NCBI GenBank assembly: GCA_947579605.1 | Contig: OX388319.1 | Location: forward strand, 24,193,447 to 24,257,446 | Reading direction: 5' to 3' | Source: Athripsodes cinereus | Taxonomy: Eukaryota > Arthropoda > Insecta > Trichoptera > Leptoceridae | Length of the DNA: 64,000 bases | Shown: positions 22,879-32,754 of the stretch, one piece after another | How positions within the stretch are numbered: the first letter of the stretch is position 1 | Layout: every line of letters begins with the position of its first letter | The notes under the pieces: model-generated | Seen by the model: only the letters and a program-made list of their open reading frames with translations | Told to the model about the DNA's origin: nothing | Database searches by the model: none | Made by a program: the position numbers and the translations under genes

Positions 22879-23485
22879 CATCTTTGATCTGAAAAGATCT
22901 GATCGCATAACAAGATTTAGGAATAAACTGAAATGGCTTACCGTGCGCCAAAGACGAGATTTCCATGTCTTATCACTGGTTTATAATTGTTTATACTCTA
23001 CGTCTTCACCATATTGTCTCAAGGAAATGTTTGAGTATCTTTCGAGCCATGGCTTGCCCTTACGATCCAATAGCGAGCGTCTTCTGGCGATACCAGCTCA
23101 TAGCTCCAACTTATTTACAAACTCTTTTTCTGTTCATGGTGCTCGCTGTTGGAATAGTTTGCCTTCCAGGATAAGGTTGCTCCCCACTCTTCAAGCTTTC
23201 AGGCGGGCGGTCAAGGAGCATTTTATCACACAAAATATGGCTTCTGTTTCCTAGTCCCTTTTCCTACATATTCTTCTCCTTTTTTACCTCCTCTTTCCTT
23301 TCTTTCAGATTTTCTTTATGTGAAAGTTGCATGAAATTGGGTTAGTTGGAAGAAATCGCGCCTCTGCGATAAACTCGCCCTCTGTATATTGATTGTATGA
23401 TTGTCTTTGTTTTAAATGTATTTTTGTGTGAATTTGCTTGTTATCAATGTACAGTAAAGAATAAATAAACAAAAATAAAATAAAT
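22879..23485 (+). mobile_element. 5'-truncated CR1/L2-like LINE with target duplication
   Basis: It sits inside repeat H and is flanked by the 8-bp duplication AAAAGTTT (22871-22878 and 23486-23493). From 22883 about 124 codons stay open to the stop at 23252-23254: 'FDLKRSDRITRFRNKLKW', 'LVYNCLYSTSSPYCL', 'SFSVHGARCWNSLPSRIR' and 'FRRAVKEHF'. This is the C-terminal tail of a CR1/L2-group reverse transcriptase. The 3' UTR has the 'GGAAGAAATCGCG..GCGATAAACTCGCC' hairpin-like word and ends in an (AATAAA)-rich tail. The intact frame and clear duplication point to a fairly young insertion; the polymerase is missing, so it is dead on arrival. Confidence 0.85.
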
Positions 23486-23570
23486 AAAAGTTTTGCTTAG
23501 ATGAGCGGATAAATAAAGTCCCCCTACTTCTGAGATAAATCCTTGTATGGGAGGGAGGCTTCAATATTAT
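23486..23570. repeat. Dispersed repeat H, right part
   Basis: 'AAAAGTTTTGCTTAGATGAG' to 'GGGAGGGAGGCTTCAATATT' continues the copy begun at 22796, matching 57246-57330. Confidence 0.75.
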
Positions 23571-24079
23571 GGAAGTTCATATACTTCTTTAACCTTCTTT
23601 AATCGTCTGTTTGCTGACTGTGAGATGGTATTATGGATCCAGACGACAGACTATTATGTGTTAGTTCTTTAAAAGTTTATCCTGTCATTATGTAATATGT
23701 ATAATAATTATTGTTTGATGTCTTTGGTTTAGTTGATATTATACGCCTTTGCAATGGTATTTGTATGAAATGATTCGCTGTTACATTATATAAGTTGTCA
23801 TAGGCGTAACAAGGGAGAGGGGCAAACTAAGACAGCTGCCCCTCCCTTAGGATCTCGAAAATGATATGCAATATGTCTATTAAGGCAAAAATAGTTCCGT
23901 AGAATCCCCGGCAAAGAACTTTTCTTTCACATCATCATTTTATGTACCTATAGTAAAAATAATAATAAAAATCTTTATTGTACAAAAATAGTATACAATT
24001 ATGATTATTGTATGTAACACAGTCTGTTGTGTTGTTGAGAACTGGATTTTCACTTACTCAGAAGTGTGGATGTCAATCA
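23571..24079. other. No gene seen
   Basis: AT-rich. 23950-24000 resembles the reversed 3' end of a LINE ('AAAATCTTTATTGTACAAAA'). Confidence 0.4.
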
Positions 24080-24514
24080 AATTAAGTTTTGAACTACTAT
24101 AGATGACTCGCACACATTGAATTGCTCAGAAAAATGGACATTAATATTTTTGCCCAGTATATTATATATACCGCGTGTACGTGGTGATAAATCAATGTGA
24201 ACTTCCTTAAGGATAGCATGATACAGAGTCTCGATGCTTACGAATCGCTTGTGTCGATTCGTAAGCATCGAGACTCTGTATCGTGCTATCCTTAAGGAAG
24301 TTCACATTGATTTATCACCACGTACACGCGGTATATATATAATATACCTAACTAGTATGTAACCTAATTCATTAGGTTGGACTAGTGGTTAACACACTCG
24401 CCTGACAAGCGAGGGGTCGTGGGTTCGATCCTCAGTCTGGGCAAAAATATTAATGTCCATTTTTCTGAGCAATTCAATGTGTGCGAGTCATCTATAGTAG
24501 TTCAAAACTTAATT
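24080..24514. repeat. Large foldback hairpin with a tRNA-like segment in one arm
   Basis: Two nested pairs of inverted arms. The outer arms 24080-24157 and 24437-24514 are perfect over 78 bp. The inner arms 24161-24247 and 24255-24343 match over about 87 bp with one base change and a TA indel, around a 7-nt loop. The right arm has 93 extra bases (24344-24436) holding a tRNA-like sequence. The whole would fold into a stem of about 165 bp with one bulge. Directly after it, 24524-24549 ('TCTATACATGTTATGTTATG') is the 3' end of SINE family 2. It could be a foldback transposon or an inverted SINE pair. Confidence 0.9.
24373..24442 (+). repeat. tRNA-like SINE head, anticodon-arm GAC (Val-like)
   Basis: 'GACTAGTGGTTAACACAC' (A-box-like), an anticodon arm 'CTCGC-CTGACAA-GCGAG' with perfect 5-bp stem and anticodon position GAC, and 'GGGTTCGATCCTCAG' (B-box). 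The acceptor stem does not close, so this is the head of a SINE and not a working tRNA gene. Confidence 0.7.
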
Positions 24515-24587
24515 AGTATACAATTGTCTATACATGTTATGTTATGTTAGTATACAAAGAAAAAAAAAACATGACATCATTACTACT

Positions 24588-24740
24588 GGGGCCACAGACA
24601 AACCCGCACTTGTCGATCGACTACAAACGATTTTTCGACAATAACCGCAACAATAACGCATAATTACACGGTACATGTAGGTAGATTGTCGTAAATTCGT
24701 TAGTAGTCGATCGACAAGTGCATGTTTGTCTAAGGGGGCA
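24588..24740. mobile_element. MITE family K
   Basis: Ends 'CAGACAAACCCGCACTTG' and 'CAAGTGCATGTTTGTCTAAG', with 'GATCGACTAC' and 'GTAGTCGATC' further in. The centre 'ACCGCAACAATAACGCATAA' is the same as at 13140 and, inverted, at 47799. Confidence 0.85.
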
Positions 24741-24744
24741 GAAC

Positions 24745-24808
24745 ACATAATTTTGTGCAATGGACAAGTTTATCTCAGAAGCGCGATATCTTCCAACTAA
24801 CCCATAAT
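24745..24808 (-). repeat. LINE 3' tail fragment
   Basis: The minus strand reads 'GGGTTAGTTGGAAGATATCG' and 'GCTTCTGAGATAAACTTGTC', the tail also seen at 17968 and 26484. Confidence 0.6.
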
Positions 24809-25009
24809 ATAATGAATGTATAACGGAGCTAATATTTAATATCTTCAACTCGGCGATCAAGTATGCAACTCTAACTTATTTTAATAAGTTCGTCGTGATG
24901 TTGTGGATGTAAAAAATTACAAAATTATGAGAAAAGTATAGAAAATTAGACTGGCCATCCCCCCCCCGTAGACGTCAGATACAACATTTATTAAGTACAA
25001 TGGCATGTT

Positions 25010-25075
25010 ATAAATTCCAAAAATCAGCCTCCTCCATTCAGGGTGACTCTGTGCAAATTGCGTCACCTCTTTCCA
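25010..25075 (-). pseudogene. LINE family C C-terminal scrap
   Basis: 'CCTCCTCCATTCAGGGTGAC' and 'ATTGCGTCACCTCTTTCCAC' match the end of the protein at 60853-61209 (EVTQLAQRRSEWRRL region, antisense). Confidence 0.55.
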
Positions 25076-25079
25076 CGAT

Positions 25080-25222
25080 TTTAAAAAAAATATATCATTT
25101 GGGTTTTGTTATAAACCCAAATACAACCTTATACACCTTCCACAGAAGCTAAAAGCTTCTGTCATGAAAGGAGTGTTTGCCGGCACCTGGGATCGAACCA
25201 CAGACCCCCTGTTCACGAGGAC
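25080..25222 (-). repeat. SINE family 1, 5'-truncated
   Basis: Minus strand: 'CGTGAACAGGGGGTC', B-box-like 'GGTTCGATCCC', then 'TATTTGGGTTTATAACAAAA'. The first third of the tRNA-like head is missing. Confidence 0.8.
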
Positions 25223-25654
25223 ATATACATAGGTCAATGAAACAAATTCACGTTTTTTACATAGAAAGTTAACAAATATGTTATGCTATGTTGGAATACT
25301 CGTATTATTTTCAAGTTGCTGCCCCCCTATAATAATTTCTGCGTACGCCCGTGCTATTTGCTTCGTCTTTATAAGTAACAATGTCTTTTCTTTCTGATGG
25401 TTTCTTTATGCTCACATCGATATTTATGGCTTAGGCACTTGTCATCCCACATAATATCCTTTCATCCTTATAATCCAGATATTAACGTCTCTTTCATCAT
25501 TACGCAGTGTTCAAAAGTTTAATATTAAATTTTCATATTCTCTTTAACTAAAAAAAATCCCTTTTATGTTAAAAAGTATACATTCGGAGTGTGGGAAATA
25601 TTGATTATTGTTCGAATGTTTGTGCATTTATATTGTAACAAAACATATTTCATC

Positions 25655-25832
25655 ATCATCATCTCCGTCAGTCCCTCAATCCTGAGGATCGTGACCGTTC
25701 GTGTTTCGTTCTTTAGACCATCTGTGCAAGGCCACGTGTAGTGAGCTCTGTGTGGCCTCCTTAATTTGGTCGTTAAGGTCGCTCCATCTTATTGGCACTC
25801 TGCCCCTTCCCCTCCTCCCTTCTACATCCCCA
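25655..25832 (-). pseudogene. LINE C-terminal fragment
   Basis: The minus strand reads, with decay, 'GRGRVPIRWSDLNDQIKEA' then 'HRWSKERNT'. This is the 'GRP..RW.D......W...A.DR..W' tail of many non-LTR reverse transcriptases. A (CAT)n run at 25654-25668 marks its 3' end. Confidence 0.5.
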
Positions 25833-25979
25833 GTCATAATTACATATTTAATGATTTAAAAAAACAACACTGTTTATTTTACACACTTATAATGCTCGAG
25901 TTCTTTCATCAAGATAACCTAACATTATGAAAAAAATCTTTCCTTGATATTCATTAATGTCAAGCTATTTTGAGTTTTC

Positions 25980-26110
25980 TTGAGAGAGGGAGAGAGAGAG
26001 AGAGAGATATCTCCATGGAATGTCGTGGAAAGACGTTACACTATCGGCACAGAGTCGCTCTGAATGGAGGAGGCTGATTTCTGGAATTTATAACATGCCG
26101 TTGTATTTGA
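25980..26110 (+). pseudogene. LINE family C C-terminal scrap with a GA microsatellite
   Basis: 'GAATGTCGTGGAAAGACGTT', 'CACAGAGTCGCTCTGAATGG' and 'AGGAGGCTG' encode the end of family C (MSWKDV...SRSEWRRL). A (GA)n tract lies at 25984-26007. Confidence 0.6.
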
Positions 26111-26301
26111 TAAATGTTGGATCTGACGTCTACAGGGGGGGGGGGGGTAGCCAGTATAGTTTTCCATACTTATCTCGTCATTTAGCTATTTTAGCTATTA
26201 CATCTACAACATCACGGCGAATTTGCCAAAATTAGACAGGGTTGCATACTGATCGCTGAACTGAAGTTATAAAATATTAGCTCCGTTATACATTCGTTAT
26301 A

Positions 26302-26480
26302 TTTTTTTTTTAAAAAAGATATATCTGGGTTTGTTATAAACCCAAATACAACCTTATACACCTTTCACACTAAGCTAAAAGCTTGTGCCGTGAAAGGGGA
26401 GTTTGCCGGCACCTGGAATCGAACCACGGACCCCTTGTTCTGAAGGCCGAGACTCTACCTCCAGGCTACCGACGAACTCA
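26302..26480 (-). repeat. SINE family 1, full-length
   Basis: Minus strand from 'GAGTTCGTCGGTAGCCTGG' to 'AACCCAGATATATCTTTTTT'. The B-box-like word is GGTTCGATTCC. Confidence 0.9.
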
Positions 26481-26483
26481 TAT

Positions 26484-26535
26484 TATGGGTTAGTTGGAAG
26501 ATATCGAGTCTTTGCGATAAACAAGCCTCAGTCCA
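26484..26535 (+). repeat. LINE 3' tail fragment
   Basis: 'GGGTTAGTTGGAAGATATCG' and 'TTTGCGATAAACAAGCC', abutting the SINE. Confidence 0.55.
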
Positions 26536-27096
26536 TTGAATTGTATACCTAACTGATAATTTTATTATACTAATTTGTAATTCTTGCTTGATAAAATTCT
26601 CTAAAAAAGTCAAAGTAAATTTAAAAACAATAATAATACAATATTTAAAAATAATACAAAAATGACAAATCCCAAAACATGTAAAGAATAAAATAAATAA
26701 ATAAAATATTACTTTCCTTTATCAGCTTCATTTGGGTCCACCCATTGGCCTTTTGCTGTCCCCCACAGCAAAGAAACATTTTTTTTATTATTATTCCCCA
26801 AATGTATTTCTACTTAGAGAATACTGCGATCTCCAATGTACGTGTTTTAAATAAATAATATATATTTAGTATAGTATTGACGTATAACTTCAGAAGCTAA
26901 AAGAATTTTAAATTACAAAGTAAATAAGGGAGGTAAATACATTAGGTAAACAAACCGAATCAAAGGTTTTTATATTTTAAATTCGTTTCGCTAATATTAG
27001 GTACATTGCAAAGTTGCTACGAAAGCTACGAAAATCAATGATACAATAATTTCGAAATCAAAATCCAGCAGGTTTACTCATGGCACAATCTCGATT

Positions 27097-27466
27097 AGTG
27101 ATGATATTCGCGATATTTGTTGCTGACATTCGCGAATGCGAATAGCGAATATTGACTTGCTAAGATTTCTACAATATTGCTCAATCATTAAAATTTCTAA
27201 CCCCCCGTCGCCGAATTATCAAAATGGTATAGGAATTTAAAATATTTCAAAACTCCTCGATTTTCTTAAAGAATATTTTCTTGCAGTATCTTTTTCTACA
27301 ATGTACCTACCGGGTAAGTATCCGGTACTATTACAGAATATCCGATTCTTTATTACCGAAAAAATATTCACAAAACTTTCAGATATTTTTTTGCGAATAC
27401 GAATACGAATGCGAATACTTTGAAATATGCGAATATTCACGAATACGAATATTCGTTACATCATTA
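27097..27466. mobile_element. MITE family G, complete copy
   Basis: Right end 'GAATATTCGTTACATCA'; left end decayed ('AGTGATGATATTCGCG'). The core is the same as at 9223-9595, with a shorter C-run. Confidence 0.8.
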
Positions 27467-27505
27467 ATCTCAATACGATAAATAAATGAATAAATAAAAA
27501 CTTTA

Positions 27506-27595
27506 TTGACAAAAATATTATGTTGTGTACAAGTATAACTACTACTACTACTACTATGGTAGTTATACTTGTACACAACATAATATTTTTGTCAA
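27506..27595. repeat. Hairpin, 37-bp perfect arms
   Basis: Arms 27506-27542 and 27559-27595 are exact reverse complements around a 16-nt (CTA)n-like loop. Part of the arm ('GTGTACAAGTATAAC') recurs once more at 27602-27616. It lies in a LINE-tail-like region. Confidence 0.9.
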
Positions 27596-27629
27596 TAACA
27601 TTGTGTACAAGTATAACATGTTAATAAAA

Positions 27630-27720
27630 AGAACCAAAAGGCGGGCTTATAGCATAAGCGATGTCTTCCAGTCAACCGGTAAATAAAGATAAATAAATAA
27701 AAATAGAAAATATATTTTTA
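27630..27720 (+). repeat. LINE 3' end, Lepidoptera-type
   Basis: 'CCAAAAGGCGGGCTTATAGC', 'ATAAGCGATGTCTTCCAGTC' and an AAATAAA tail. The 'GGCGG.CTTAT.GC.TAAGCGAT' word is typical of LINE ends in butterflies and moths. Confidence 0.6.
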
Positions 27721-27797
27721 GATAAAATTATATAAAAATAAATACTAAATAGGATATTAAAAGAAACTATAAATTCAATATATACCTAATACGATCT

Positions 27798-27926
27798 TAA
27801 TCTTGACTTGATTTTTATTTATTTATTCATTTTTATTGTACATTGATCACAATACATAGTATTTTATAGAAAAATGCATTCAAATTAGATATAATCAATA
27901 AAGATCTCTTCCAACTAACCCAATTG
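27798..27926 (-). repeat. LINE 3' tail fragment
   Basis: The minus strand starts 'GGGTTAGTTGGAAGAGATC' and ends in TAAATAAATAAAAATC; an internal deletion removed the GCGATAA word. Confidence 0.55.
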
Positions 27927-27934
27927 ATTTTAAC

Positions 27935-28690
27935 TCTACGATGTGCGAAGTTATTATAGTCGAAAGTACGTGTATGCCAATCCTGCGGTAGCTGAGAATA
28001 TTCGTTTTCAACATTTGCACGAGTATTATGGTTGTATTATTGTGATATAACCTCAACAATGTACCAGATATTTATCAAAATATGTCTTTAAATTTTGTTT
28101 AATCGGACGTATTTTTTAAACAAAGTCAGAAGATATATTTATTAAAATTTGATAAATATCACAACAATACAGTGATATGTTATACCTAGATTTGCAATAT
28201 GAATCTCAAATATGTACCATCAATAAAATCTCGTTGCGGTCCTTGGCGCCGCAATTTTTAGTGTGAAAAAAAGCGACACACATATAAATTGTTTGTAGAT
28301 AACAAGAGATAGACAATATGAGAATGGGGATTATTACAGACGACAAAGGCCGGTAGATAGAGATGAATATATACATAAGAAAAGAGATGAATATATATTA
28401 CTCAGGTATTGTACCTCGACGGGTGGGTACACATTTTTAGAGAATATTTGTATGACATTGCGAATCTAGTTGTAACAAATCACTGCAACAATAAAACTTA
28501 TTCACCGATGTCTGGTACATTGTTGAGGTTATGTCAAATAATGCAAACATATTACTCATGTAAATTTAGAAAACGACTATTCTCAGCTACCGCGGGATTG
28601 GCATGCACGTATTTTTGACTATAGTCACTTTACGTATCATAGATATACGATCAAGACTTTAGATCGTATCATGAGTAACTTTGCTGGATC
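27935..28690. mobile_element. Element with about 140-bp terminal inverted repeats, MITE family T
   Basis: The left end ('TACGATGTGCGAAG', 'ATGCCAATCCTGCGGTAGCT', 'CCTCAACAATGTACCAG') is the reverse complement of the right end ('CTGGTACATTGTTGAGG', 'AGCTACCGCGGGATTGGCAT', 'CTTTACGTATC'). The centre holds about 400 bp without a long reading frame. Relatives: 1195-1325 (very short) and 39195-41640 (interrupted). Confidence 0.75.
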
Positions 28691-28754
28691 ACAAAAATTC
28701 TACAAACAATGGTAAATTTGTGAAATAATCGCTATTACAGCTGTTAATTACCTA

Positions 28755-29310
28755 CCGTACCATTTGTTTCCCCTCAGAATCCTAAGCTTCATAAGACGTG
28801 TGGAATTAGAGCATTAAGGGTTTTCCCACCACTTTCCCCTGGATGTTTTAAGAGCTGTGGAATTAGAGCGATGGTTCCCAAAGTTGAATGGGCGCTGCGA
28901 TCCATCTAACAAAAAATATTGCATACATAGACAATTCACACAGATCGAGCTAGTCCCAAATTCAGATTAATCTTGTATTATAGGTACTACCACGATGATA
29001 CACATTATATATACCTACAATGCAGTAAACATACATGTAAAACCCAGGCCCAGGACATTTTGAAAAAGGTCATTCTTCACTTTGCCCCGGCCGGGAATCG
29101 AACTCGGGATCTAGATTTTATAATATATTGATATCCAATCTTGTTTTCGATTTTTCTCCATTACAGTTTCAGAATCCCATTGGGACCCACTCAATATTCG
29201 CTCGCGACCCATAGTTTGTGAAATACTGGACTAGGGGGTTTTCTTAAACATCAGACAACTAAGAAATCCACTGCAATAATTTTAATACCGATAGATTTAG
29301 TAAATGGTGT
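28755..29310. repeat. Decayed repeat interrupted by a SINE 2 copy
   Basis: 'GGGTTTTCCCACCACTTTCC' then 'CCTGGATGTTTTAAGAG' is repeated at 33960-34000 and 34055-34095. The right part 'GGGACCCACTCAATATTC' to 'GTTTGTGAAATACTGGAC' resembles a hAT end. SINE 2 (28928-29110) splits it. Confidence 0.45.
28928..29110 (-). repeat. SINE family 2, 3' part reduced
   Basis: Minus strand: 'GAGTTCGATTCCCGGCCGGG' (B-box), 'AAAATGTCCTGGGCCTGGG', 'TAGTACCTATAATAC', 'GACTAGCTCGATCTGTG'. The 5' A-box part is missing. Confidence 0.8.
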
Positions 29311-29329
29311 AAATTTAAATAAAAAAAGG

Positions 29330-30090
29330 GAACTTATTATTTGATCGGCTATTAATCCATTCGTTCGGCAAGAAAAAATCAGCATTTAAGTCATTTGCGC
29401 AGCAAACAATGTTTTCATCGGCAATAAATAAAAAATAATCGCAACACTTGTTTTACAAACAAACTTGGTTATATCGGCAAATTAACAAATTTTAACAGCT
29501 TAATAAATACTCGCACAACAAAATAATTAATGCCCAGCAGAATTGTTATTTGAGCAGCAGAATTATTATTTGACCGGCAGAAAATATAAGATAAACAATA
29601 TTTTTTCACACACCGATTTACCTTAGGATCCACATGAAGTTTTTGTGATTTCTTACCAAATTAATGATGACTACGAAAATAATGCCAGTTTCCGCTTTGC
29701 TATATTAACGAAATATCTAACTGAAATGTCGAAAAACGCTAGAATCGTTGCTAGATGCTACATATAAAATCACATAAAAAGATGCTACATACAAAGTTTA
29801 TTACTGGAACAAGATTAAAAATTTAGCTTTCACAAGTTTAATTAAAATTAGCTCACAGTTTGCTGCTCATTTATTTATTTTGCTGCACAAATAATCATTA
29901 TGCTGGTCAAATAATAATTTTGCTGGTCGATTAAATTTAGAGTTTTACAATATCATATTATTTGCAATACAAATATAATTTTCTCGCTGGGCATAAGTAG
30001 CATATCAACATGATATATTTGTCGACAGAATACATTTTTCTGCTGAACAGAACTTCAATATTATGCTGATCGTTTAAATGATAGCCAAAA
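29330..30090 (+). mobile_element. Non-autonomous element P, copy 1
   Basis: An inverted partner is at 62262-63095. Both carry 'AACTTATTATTTG.TCGGC', 'CCATTCGTTCGGC', 'CACACACCGATTTACCTT', 'ATGTCGAAAAACGCTAG' and short repeated words such as 'CAGCAGAATTATTATTTGA' and 'GCTGGTCAAATAATAATT'. No long reading frame. Superfamily unknown. Confidence 0.75.
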
Positions 30091-30604
30091 AAAACAGCCA
30101 GGATGTGTCTAATCCATCATCACAGAATTGAATAACTATGTTAAATGCCTCATTCGTTATGCTTTACGAAAACTAGTCTTTCACAGGATACTTGAAAAAT
30201 ATACCTAAAATATACCTCCTCTTTGCCGGTAGCTCCATGCGATGAATAAATAAATGATAAACAAATATTTGAAAGCTTTTCATTTGGATATATTTTGTCA
30301 TACAATTTACTTCAAATATGACATAAAGATTCTGTGAATATGAAACTAAAATTAACCGTTTTCTAGAAATGAGTATTTCCATATTTCTGTGAAATCTTTT
30401 CTTGTTTACTTAATTTGGTATGAACGTATGATAGGCATAATATGATATTTTTATATAGACGTAGTCGTCAAGAACTAGCTTCCAATACGCTTTCAAAAAG
30501 CATCCTTTAGACTAGACCAATGAGACCCGACGGGGGTCTACGTTGGCGTGACTGAAAAATAGGGGTTCACGAGTCATTAGCGGGGGTCCACGAATCCATA
30601 GTCA

Positions 30605-31082
30605 AAGTATCGGATATTCGGTAAAAGTACTATTTAAAAGCCAAACGTTCAACATTTTACTATACTATACCCTCCCGCCGTGTCCCAGGTGGGGTAGGCA
30701 GAGAGAACGGAACGCCATGTTGATCTATCCTTACATACTTCTTTCGCTTCCTCTACATTCATCCAGTTTCTCATACATGCACGCCGATTCCTCTTACTTA
30801 ACACGCGACCGTCCTTGAGAATTTGATCCACGTGGACGTCCGCGCTTTCTCACTCCCCCTCTTTCAGATAAATACACCCTCTTCATCAATCTTACATCAT
30901 CCATTCGCTCCACATGACCAAACCATCTCAATTTATTTACACGCATTCTATCCACAAACACTCCTCTTTCATCCACTCATTCTTCTTATATTCTCATTTC
31001 TTACTCTATCACGCAATGTTTTACCTACCATTCTACTCAGTGATCGCATCTCCACTGCATTTATTCCACTCTCGTTGGTAAA
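30605..31082 (-). pseudogene. LINE family A: C-terminal region, frameshifted
   Basis: Two overlapping minus-strand frames together give 'DRMRVNKLRWFGHVERMDD', 'SERGGVRKRGRP', 'DQILKDGRVLSKRNRRACM', 'EEAKEVCKDRSTWRS' and 'VLSAYPTWDTAGGYSIV'. The 3' tail (30641-30665, 'ACGTTCAACATTTTACTATA') is shared with 56815-56850. A deletion near 30830 shifts the frame. Confidence 0.8.
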
Positions 31083-31375
31083 AGTACCAGATACTTAATA
31101 TGATTCGAGTAAATATTCTTTAAGAAAACCGAGGAGTTTTTGAAATATTTCAAATTCCTATACCATTTTGAAAATTCGGCGACGGGGGAGAAGTAATTTA
31201 AACTATTGACATATACAATAGTCGGTACAAATACCCATTACATTGTAGAAAAAAGGTTAGAAAATATTGTGTAAGAAAACCGAGTAGTTTTGGGATTATT
31301 TCAAATTTTTACACGATCTCGAAAATTCAGCGACGGGGGGGGGGGTAGAAATACAGCAGGGGGTCCACCGGAACC
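31078..31375 (-). repeat. MITE family G core fragments (two in tandem)
   Basis: Both 31105-31195 and 31262-31345 carry inverted versions of 'ACTCGGTTTTCTTAAAGAA' and 'CCCCGTCGCCGAATTTTC', so the core was duplicated or two copies recombined. The last fragment lies about 80 bp before a splice acceptor. Confidence 0.7.
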
Positions 31376-31454
31376 AGCAAAATTTTGAGAGATAGATCGG
31401 TCGGTAGATTATTCTATCTCATCAAAATTAAAAATCATTTTCTTTCTTTTGCAG

Positions 31455-31689
31455 GTGACCACATCTAGACTGGAGGCTGTCCTTACAACAGTTCCACCTA
31501 CTGACCAGCCAAATGTCACTGTCACTGTGGTGGCTTCTTTATCTAAAGACTCTCTAAAGCCTCACCAAAGACCTATGATGATTGTAGAGCATGCAAAGGC
31601 TCCGAGATCTCTGCACGTTGAACCTGTGATAAAATTTGATGATAATTATCATTTTGTTCAGCTCAATGCTACATGGAAACCACCGAAAG
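31455..31689 (+). CDS. Receptor gene, exon a (end of one FN3-like domain, start of the next)
   Basis: Acceptor TTTCTTTTGCAG precedes it; donor GTAACT follows. Phase 0 in, phase 1 out, 78 codons. Residues 1-40 (VTTSRLEAVLTTVPP, VTVTVVASLSKDS) read like the last strands of a fibronectin type III fold. 'KAPRSLHVEP' is a domain linker and 'VQLNATWKPPKG' is the start of the next fold with its core Trp. Two N-glycosylation sites (NVT, NAT). No start codon or signal peptide, so upstream exons must exist. The product is probably a single-pass surface receptor; Torso-like receptor tyrosine kinase is my best guess from the spacing of conserved positions. Confidence 0.8.
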
Positions 31690-31783
31690 GTAACTATTAA
31701 GTATTTTGTGTTTTTATTAATTTATTGAAAATTAATTTGGAATTAAAAATAAATTCATGTTCACCTTAAACACCCACAAACTA

Positions 31784-31875
31784 GGTGTATAAGGTTGTAT
31801 TTGGGTTTATAACAAAAACCCAAATGTCTTTTTTTTTTAAAAATGAGGCTCTACCTCCAGGCTACCGACGAACTT
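31784..31875. repeat. Chimeric SINE family 1: tail forward, head reversed
   Basis: 31784-31835 is the forward SINE tail ('GGTGTATAAGGTTGTATTTG'), while 31844-31875 is the reversed head ('CTCTACCTCCAGGCTACCG'). One copy cannot give this. Two opposed copies with the middle deleted, or a twin-primed insertion, would. Confidence 0.75.
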
Positions 31876-31884
31876 TATAAATTA

Positions 31885-32575
31885 ATTAATAAGTGTTTTA
31901 TTTTCAACTAATTTAACATGAACTTCCGCCAAGAACCGTTGATCAAAAATATCAGCTGTACCCACATAGTAAGCAATATGCTTATATTGAACGATTCAAA
32001 TCGATAACGAAGATTCGAACCCGATAGGTATTTCTAAATAAAAAGCTCGAAACCCGTCCTTAAGGATACCAACCACCTCAATTTTTTTATTTATTTAAAG
32101 ATAATATCCTTTAATTGTAGAGAATAATGTGATTATCCCTTTAAAACACATTCGAGATTGGAAGAAATGTACACAACTATTTGTTTTTCCTCGATATCTT
32201 TCCGTTTTGACTTAATCTACTTCCGTTCATGACACAGTTTGGTTTGTCTCCGTAGTGATATTTCTACGCTCCAGGTTTAATAAGTTTTTTGTCTCTATCG
32301 TGAGAAACAAGTTGACCTCTTTTCAACAATATAGATATCAATAATTCTGAAGTTTTATTTTTGCGGTAATAAGCATACATTTTCCCTATCAATCTAAAAC
32401 CTGTCGCTTGCACTATGGAGGATATTTTAGACGCATATCCACATGCTGTACGTTTTGCATACTACTGGAGATCAATTTGGTTTTTCTGGTTTTCGACACA
32501 ATAAATAAATAAGATCTGATTTGTGTAAGATATATTTTTAGATTTTAGTATATATATAGTATATTTTGACACATT
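31885..32575 (+). other. Intron sequence, nothing recognised
   Basis: Remainder of the 903-bp intron 31690-32592. Ends in a good pyrimidine tract. Confidence 0.5.
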
Positions 32576-32592
32576 GTTTCTTTTTTTTTCAG

Positions 32593-32690
32593 GCACCCGT
32601 CTCCCTAAATACTATACCATGAACGTGACAGCCTTGAATAACACGAAGACTTGCAGAGTTAGGCTGTGCTATTTATCATTCATTAATGCG
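32593..32690 (+). CDS. Receptor gene, exon b (FN3-like, strands C-D)
   Basis: Acceptor after a T10-CAG tract, donor GTAAGA. Phase 1 in, phase 0 out, 98 bp. Encodes 'GTRLPKYYTMNVTALNN' and 'TKTCRVRLCYLSFINA'. 'PKYYTMNV' is the typical C-strand of an FN3 domain. Two cysteines (TCR, LCY) could pair with those of the next exon. Two sequons (NVT, NNT), and a third (NAS) is created by the splice to the next exon. Confidence 0.85.
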
Positions 32691-32754
32691 GTAAGAAAAT
32701 ATTAACTATAAAAAATGTCTTCTTTCCTATATTACAAGGATTATAGATCTTTTC

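Noticed and set aside
24373..24442. tRNA gene (Val-GAC)
   Set aside because: The anticodon arm is good, but the acceptor stem cannot be closed and the sequence continues into repeat arms; treated as a SINE head.
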